A stretch of 64,000 nt of DNA from Heterobilharzia americana (lineage: Eukaryota; Platyhelminthes; Trematoda; Strigeidida; Schistosomatidae), in contig OX104127.1 in NCBI GenBank assembly GCA_944470555.2, positions 152,225,776 to 152,289,775 of the forward strand, written 5' to 3'. The position numbers were made by a program, and so were the translations under genes. The notes under the pieces were generated by a model. The model was not told where the DNA came from. It did no database searches and saw only the letters and a list, made by a program, of their open reading frames with translations. Positions 59,788-64,000 of this stretch are shown piece by piece; within the stretch, counting starts at the first letter, position 1; every line of letters begins with the position of its first letter.

Positions 59788-60640
59788 ACAAAATTACCAA
59801 GGTAAACCAAGTTTGACAACAGTAACATTCTGAACACATAGATCAGGTTTGAATCTTTTAATTGCAACTGCTTCGGCAAACTGCAAAAGCGTGAGTTTTA
59901 TTTGTTCGCTGATCTCTTTGAACGACGTCAGTACGTCGACTTTATGTGTAGTATCAAGGAAATGCTGAGTGGTTGCACTATTTAGACTTTGTGAACCTTC
60001 GAGACTCAAATTCGTCGGGATACGCTCAGAAATGCGGACAAGAACGCTTCTCTCTGTCATCCCAGTGTATTTGTATTAGGACGTAAATGCGAATTGGTAT
60101 ATACAGCTGGGAAATTGTCTACTTTAGATTTTTTCAGTGACCATTTGGTCTGACACACACCGACTTACTTGGGGGTCGAATATGTCTTTTCTAGTGAAGT
60201 AGTCAGTCTATGGTTCATCCATGTTGTGATTTCATCCCTTTGAAGGCAAGGTGTAGATAGACGAGGTTCTTGCCAATTGTACTGTACTTGATTCTCTTCA
60301 CTTCTATCCTACCTCACTTATAAGTGAACTTTCGTGGAAAACCATTTTCGCACAGATAGTGTTCAACATAGGTCAGTTCTTCCTCAATTTTCTCTACAGA
60401 GCATACTACGCGTACGGTTGAATAGTGTTCTTACTAGATATTTTTTGTAACTGATTGGGCAAAAGCTGTACATCATACTGAATAACTTTGATGTCATTGA
60501 GATACATAGGAACAAACAACTTGTTCTCATTCTACTTTTCAGTGAAATAGATCATCTCTAATTTGATTCTGAGAGGAGTATACTATATTTGCTCTCAGGT
60601 TCGATTTCCTGCCATTAAAAATATCACTTACCCTCCACCT
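59788..60640 (-). pseudogene. Penelope-like element linker + GIY-YIG fragment
   Basis: Minus strand. 60,420-60,300: EEELTYVEHYLCENGFPRKF. 60,290-60,070: broken linker with KSVCVRPNGH-type sequence. 60,060-59,794: GMTERSVLVRISERIPTNLS, then TTQHFLDTTHKVDVLTSFKE, FAEAVAIKRFKPDLCVQN and KLGLPW, a well preserved GIY-YIG C-terminus ending in the family's LPW. Upstream of M the frame is interrupted, so it is a fragment. Confidence 0.85.
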
Positions 60641-60660
60641 CAGGAATTTTCAGCTTCCAA

Positions 60661-61560
60661 ATAAAACTTATCAAAGAAACTGCTGCGAGTTATGATAAAA
60701 TCCGTGAACATTATAACAACAGATTACGCTGATTTCTAATGAATCCTTCATCACTAACTGGAGATTTTTAGAAGGAAGGCGGTTAGCTCAGAAGCGATAC
60801 TATTTCATGGCTTAAGCGTCACTCTTTTGTTTGTATGACGAACGATATTTTACTGCTTTGTTGGGTATATCAGTAGGATTAATCCTATGTTATTCACCAA
60901 AAGCTTACGTCCACTCTCACACAGAAGACTGACGACGGCTGATTGACTAGTCAGATTAGATTTAGCCCCGCTATAAAGAAGGTTCTCTTCTAACTCCATG
61001 AATTACCGCCTATCAGTGATATCAGTTTACAAAATCACGACTGTTTCATATAACTTATTCAGAAACTGTCAAATAACTAAAGCCAGAAATTAGTTCAAAG
61101 AAGAGATTTATGAAAATTTGATTGGCTTGAAGGCAGTTTTTGTTAAGGAATAATGGTATGCAAAAAAGCGTTGAAAACAAAATAGATTTCCTGGATGTTC
61201 CGAAGAAACTCAATGTTGTATGTGGTCCAAAATATCATGGGTAACGAAGATGTTCAGCGGTTATATTATGTGGTGGTAACGTGATATCATGAGCCGATAG
61301 GAATCAGAAAATATGGACCAGAGAACTGTAACTTAGTAGACAAACGTTTGTATGCTCACCATGAAACCAGTAGGTTCTGAAGTGGACTGGGTATATGATT
61401 AGTGATCCACACTACTGGGTGATAAATTTTCTACCTGGTTTCAATCCTTGCTAGAAGTTTTCTTCGAGATATACTGAAGGAATAAAAAATGTGCAACTTA
61501 TTTTCATAGGTGAAATAGCTGAGCCTATGCAACCAAACTTCAACAACTCTCACCCACTCT
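60661..61560. other. 0.9 kb spacer, nothing recognised
   Basis: No supported feature. Confidence 0.4.
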
Positions 61561-61564
61561 TATA

Positions 61565-61810
61565 TCATTGATGAACAGTGGCTAGCAGTGGGATACAGGA
61601 CACGCGTTTCGTCGTATTTGGGATTCGTCAGCTGGTTTTCCCTTCCCCCCCCCCCAGTGAGCGATGTCGTTCTCAACGGGACTCGAACTCAGGACCGATC
61701 GCTCCAAATGTCACAGCATTACCTACTAGGCTACTGAGTCACGACAGCCACTCCTTGTGCGAAGAGTATAGTTTTTATACCGTGGCTTGCATTATCCACT
61801 TGGTTAAAGA
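61565..61810 (-). mobile_element. Hammerhead-containing SINE, minus orientation, strong core
   Basis: Ribozyme at 61,585-61,640: CTGACGA (RC of 61,625-61,631), GAAA (RC of 61,607-61,610), CGCGT, GTC, CTGTATCCCACTGC. The catalytic boxes and cleavage triplet are intact; stem II has two mismatches (ATCC against CGAC). The tRNA-like head is RC of ~61,670-61,745. The stem I side usually reading GGTACATCC is replaced by a 12-C run. The 84-codon plus frame is a shadow. Confidence 0.82.
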
Positions 61811-62113
61811 ATCAGTAATTCTCATTCCTTAAAAGTATAGTAATGTAATTAGTGTTAAATGTACTAATTTTGCGCTTCTTAAGAAGAAAGCATTAGAAGT
61901 GTCCCTGAATTGTTCGTTGTTCTTTTAGAGTAGACAAACAATGTACAAAACGGTAGGGTTTTATGCGTGCGACTATCACATGTGAACTTTTCTCGGCATT
62001 CAATGAAATCAACTGCCTGTACGAACAGACAAAGAACTGGAATCACTGTACATTTCCAACATCTATTAATTTTCCATCAAGATCCAATAAATTTAGGTGC
62101 ATACAACACTTAC

Positions 62114-62243
62114 CAAAGTTGTCTGCTATATTTACACATATAATGTTGGGTAGTTGAAAAGACGCATACTTTATAAACAAATCATCGCCTTGTCCCTCAG
62201 CGTCGTTATAAGTGGCAGCACCGTAGAGGCATTTAAACATTAT
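62114..62243 (-). CDS. Possible internal exon of an unknown gene
   Basis: The minus frame reads MFKCLYGAATYNDAEGQGDD, LFIKYASFQLPNIICVNIAD and NF, then meets a perfect GTAAGT donor (RC of 62,108-62,113). Upstream, TTGATTTAG immediately precedes the frame and could be the acceptor; an in-frame TAG forces the exon to begin there. About 130 bp, 43 codons. Composition is more protein-like than other frames of this size. I recognise no domain, and no neighbouring exon was found. Confidence 0.3.
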
Positions 62244-63369
62244 CTAAATCAACTGAGTTAAAGTGGAATAAGTTGAGCTTTAATTTCAGTTTTCCTCATC
62301 TACTCACATCAATAGCACTGGTGATCAAGTTTCAAATACATTTAAGACAATGCCATGATAAAGTCTCTTCTTATGCAATACGTGTCTACTTATCAAAGTT
62401 ATTCAGAAACAGAATGTGAATATCGTTTAACAGTTGTTCAAGATATGACCTGTCTGTTGTTTTATGCTTCCTTAGCATGAACTTCAAAGCTAGCGAATCT
62501 AATTCTATTAGCCAGTAAATAGAAACAACAATATGGAATAATTGCTCAATATCTCCTAATTTTCACCAGTACTTGTAATTTAAATGTCATCAAGACACAA
62601 TAGAAGGTGACATCGAGACCTTAATACAACGAGATGATATATCAACAGAAATGATCAGTTTGATCATAGAGATCAAGGATATGAAATCTGAAGCTCAAAT
62701 ATAACATTATCACTTGTTAACATACCTTCAAATTACTTGTGAACTGACAAAAACCTATCCAAATAAATGTCGCGAAGTAAATTTAAAAAAGGCGGGTGGT
62801 AAAATGTAATGTCCACGACTACCTTTTTACCTGTAATATCAATAACCAATACAGTAATTCTTCATTTCTTTATCGAACAAGCAACTGGAGGTGTAATTTA
62901 TTCAACGTAATAAATTTTATAAAATAGTACACTTTACAAACTGGCTTTTAAACTGTTATCATTTATTGTTTTTAAATTCATTTAATTTATTTACACTCGA
63001 TCAACACATTACGGAATCAGTGTTTAACAATATTTTGTTGTCTATTTTTACACAATCTACTTTATTGTTTGCTTAAATGTAACATTATGAATGTCTAAGC
63101 ATGTTTTAGTCAAGTAACCAGTAGAATTTCATTCTCCTAAAACCAATGCTTGACAACAAGCCTAATAAATTATCGATAGATTAAGTAATTTTATCCGAAA
63201 GTCAGAATTAATCAGATGAAAGGTGTGCTATGCATTACTTAATGTTCTGAGTAGTTAATTCCTGTCTATACTATGATTATGAAACCTAATTGTAACATGC
63301 TAACTGTGGATCCCTGGGCAGTTACTGAGTTTTGATCACTGGTATCTTCGTAATATTACTCGCATCTGG
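62244..63369. other. 1.1 kb AT-rich spacer, nothing recognised
   Basis: No supported gene or family repeat. Confidence 0.4.
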
Positions 63370-63558
63370 TAGAATTACTACGTAAGCAATGTTGAAGTCA
63401 GGCGAAGGGTACCAGACAAGACACGCTACTCTGTTGATTAAGTTGTGAATATCCATCGTTTGAGGCGGTTCGGACATGTGCTGCACATGCCGAGTCACCA
63501 CCTACATCGACGTGCCATATTAGGGGAAGTTGAATTAGTTAATGATGGATCGTGGCTA

Positions 63559-63619
63559 CCAGTGGAATCCAGGATGCTCATTTCGTCCTATTTAGGACTC
63601 GTCAGCTGGATGTACCTGC
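63559..63619 (-). ncRNA. Hammerhead ribozyme, intact core (minus)
   Basis: RC: CCAG, CTGACGA (63,599-63,605), GTCC-TAAATA-GGAC stem II, GAAA (63,581-63,584), TGAGC, ATC triplet, CTGGATTCCACTGG. Every catalytic box fits the consensus and stem II is fully paired. The T after GAAA can pair with the A of ATC in the very short stem III, as expected of Sm-alpha-type hammerheads. Stem I pairs through CCAG/CTGG. Confidence 0.8.
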
Positions 63620-63728
63620 TTCTCAGTGAGTGGTGTTGTTCCCGGTGATGTAGTGAATAACGCACTGGCATTTGAAGCGATCGCTCTCGAGTCCGAATCC
63701 CTTTGAGAACAACATCACTTACTGGGAA

Positions 63729-63789
63729 GCAGGTACATCCAGCTGACGAGTCACAAATAGGACGAAATGTGCATCCTGGATTCCACTGC
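63729..63789 (+). ncRNA. Hammerhead ribozyme, intact core (plus)
   Basis: GCAGGTACATCCAG (63,729-63,742), CTGACGA (63,743-63,749), GTCA-CAAATA-GGAC (one mismatch), GAAA (63,764-63,767), TGTGC, ATC (63,773-63,775), then CTGGATTCCACTGC (63,776-63,789). Predicted self-cleavage is after 63,775. Stem I pairs CCAG/CTGG and, beyond an internal loop, GCAG/CTGC. A full type I layout with natural loop-side sequence. Confidence 0.82.
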
Positions 63790-64000
63790 TAGCCACGATC
63801 CATCATTAACATAATTAGAACACTGGCAATATCGAAGCATCCGCACAGGAGCCCATATGCCAGTAGAGACCTATCTATTCGGTCCAATCAACGACGGTAT
63901 GATATAAAAATAATTACACTAAGAAGTTGGATAAAATCGGAAGATGGTTCAGGGTTCCCAGATCAAGGCGTGGCACCAGTCGATGAATTCCCTCACTGTT

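Larger units (their letters stand above)
63537..63930. mobile_element. Head-to-head pair of hammerhead SINE units
   Basis: A minus-strand unit (63,537-63,645) and a plus-strand unit (63,645-63,930) share ~100 bp as an inverted repeat (GATCGTGGCTACCAGTGGAA ... and its counterpart TTCCACTGCTAGCCACGATC) around a ~75 bp centre holding one tRNA-like head (~63,650-63,705). The distal tail is present only on the right (63,815-63,930). It interrupts a LINE fragment, so it inserted as a unit or rearranged after insertion. Confidence 0.82.
63370..64000 (+). pseudogene. Non-LTR retrotransposon C-terminal fragment interrupted by SINEs
   Basis: Plus strand: VEVRRRVPDKTRYSVD then VVNIHRLRRFGHVLHMPSHH and LHRRAILGEVELV up to ~63,536. 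The frame type resumes at ~63,935 with GWKKIGRW-like coding (VNLHRLRWLGHVLRMP...GWKK is the usual order in this LINE family). The gap is exactly the hammerhead-SINE pair at 63,537-63,930. Continues past the window edge. Same family as 57.7-58.1 kb. Confidence 0.72.

Noticed and set aside
1..64000. CRISPR arrays, bacterial operons, rRNA genes
   Set aside because: No regularly spaced direct repeats, no tightly packed ORFs, and no rRNA-like conserved stretches were seen.

Overview
The window looks like intergenic or intronic nuclear DNA of a metazoan, most likely a schistosomatid blood fluke. It is AT-rich, has no dense long ORFs, and carries many copies of a tRNA-headed short element that contains a hammerhead ribozyme. 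That combination is the hallmark of the schistosome Sm-alpha SINE-like family. The protein-coding remnants also fit: RTE-clade LINEs, Penelope-like elements (PLEs) and another endonuclease/reverse-transcriptase LINE. I see no bacterial operon, CRISPR array, rRNA or convincing functional tRNA gene, and no complete host gene; one possible host exon lies near 62.1-62.2 kb. Layout: 0-12.8 kb is AT-rich DNA with scattered hammerhead SINEs (0.3, 1.2, 1.4, 7.2 and 11.7 kb), one tRNA-derived SINE (4.3 kb) and solo PLE terminal repeats (8.6, 11.9 and 12.2 kb). 12.85-18.15 kb holds a ~4 kb RTE copy on the minus strand, a palindromic hammerhead-SINE cluster and an inverted 0.53 kb RTE fragment. 18-29 kb is mostly featureless, with a PLE fragment (20.4-21.0 kb), a SINE pair (21.6-22.2 kb), long (TA)n tracts and an RTE 3' fragment embedded in a (TA)n tract (27.4-28.0 kb). 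29.43-33.32 kb is a second, nearly identical RTE copy. 34-45.4 kb contains a direct ~0.8 kb duplication (34.17 and 44.64 kb), a near full-length PLE pseudogene (38.0-39.7 kb), other PLE fragments, and a second family of tRNA-headed repeats whose core is also hammerhead-derived (35.2, 37.6, 41.4 and 41.9 kb). 46-56.4 kb has four PLE loci, including one at 53.1-56.4 kb flanked by ~318 bp inverted repeats plus an internal direct terminal-repeat copy. 57.7-64 kb has LINE and PLE fragments and ends with a head-to-head pair of hammerhead SINEs inserted in a LINE fragment. How the parts relate: RTE and PLE elements are the autonomous retroelement classes, and every copy here is broken. The tRNA-headed hammerhead units are non-autonomous and presumably use LINE-type machinery (inference). 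The most notable structures are (1) palindromic or TIR-like arrangements of hammerhead units with well-kept ribozyme cores, (2) a second hammerhead-derived tRNA-headed repeat family with a CTGAGGA-type core, (3) two ~99% identical RTE copies sharing every disabling mutation but differing by 80 bp in an internal tetranucleotide microsatellite, and (4) a PLE whose 5' side carries both an inverted and a direct copy of its 3' terminal repeat.
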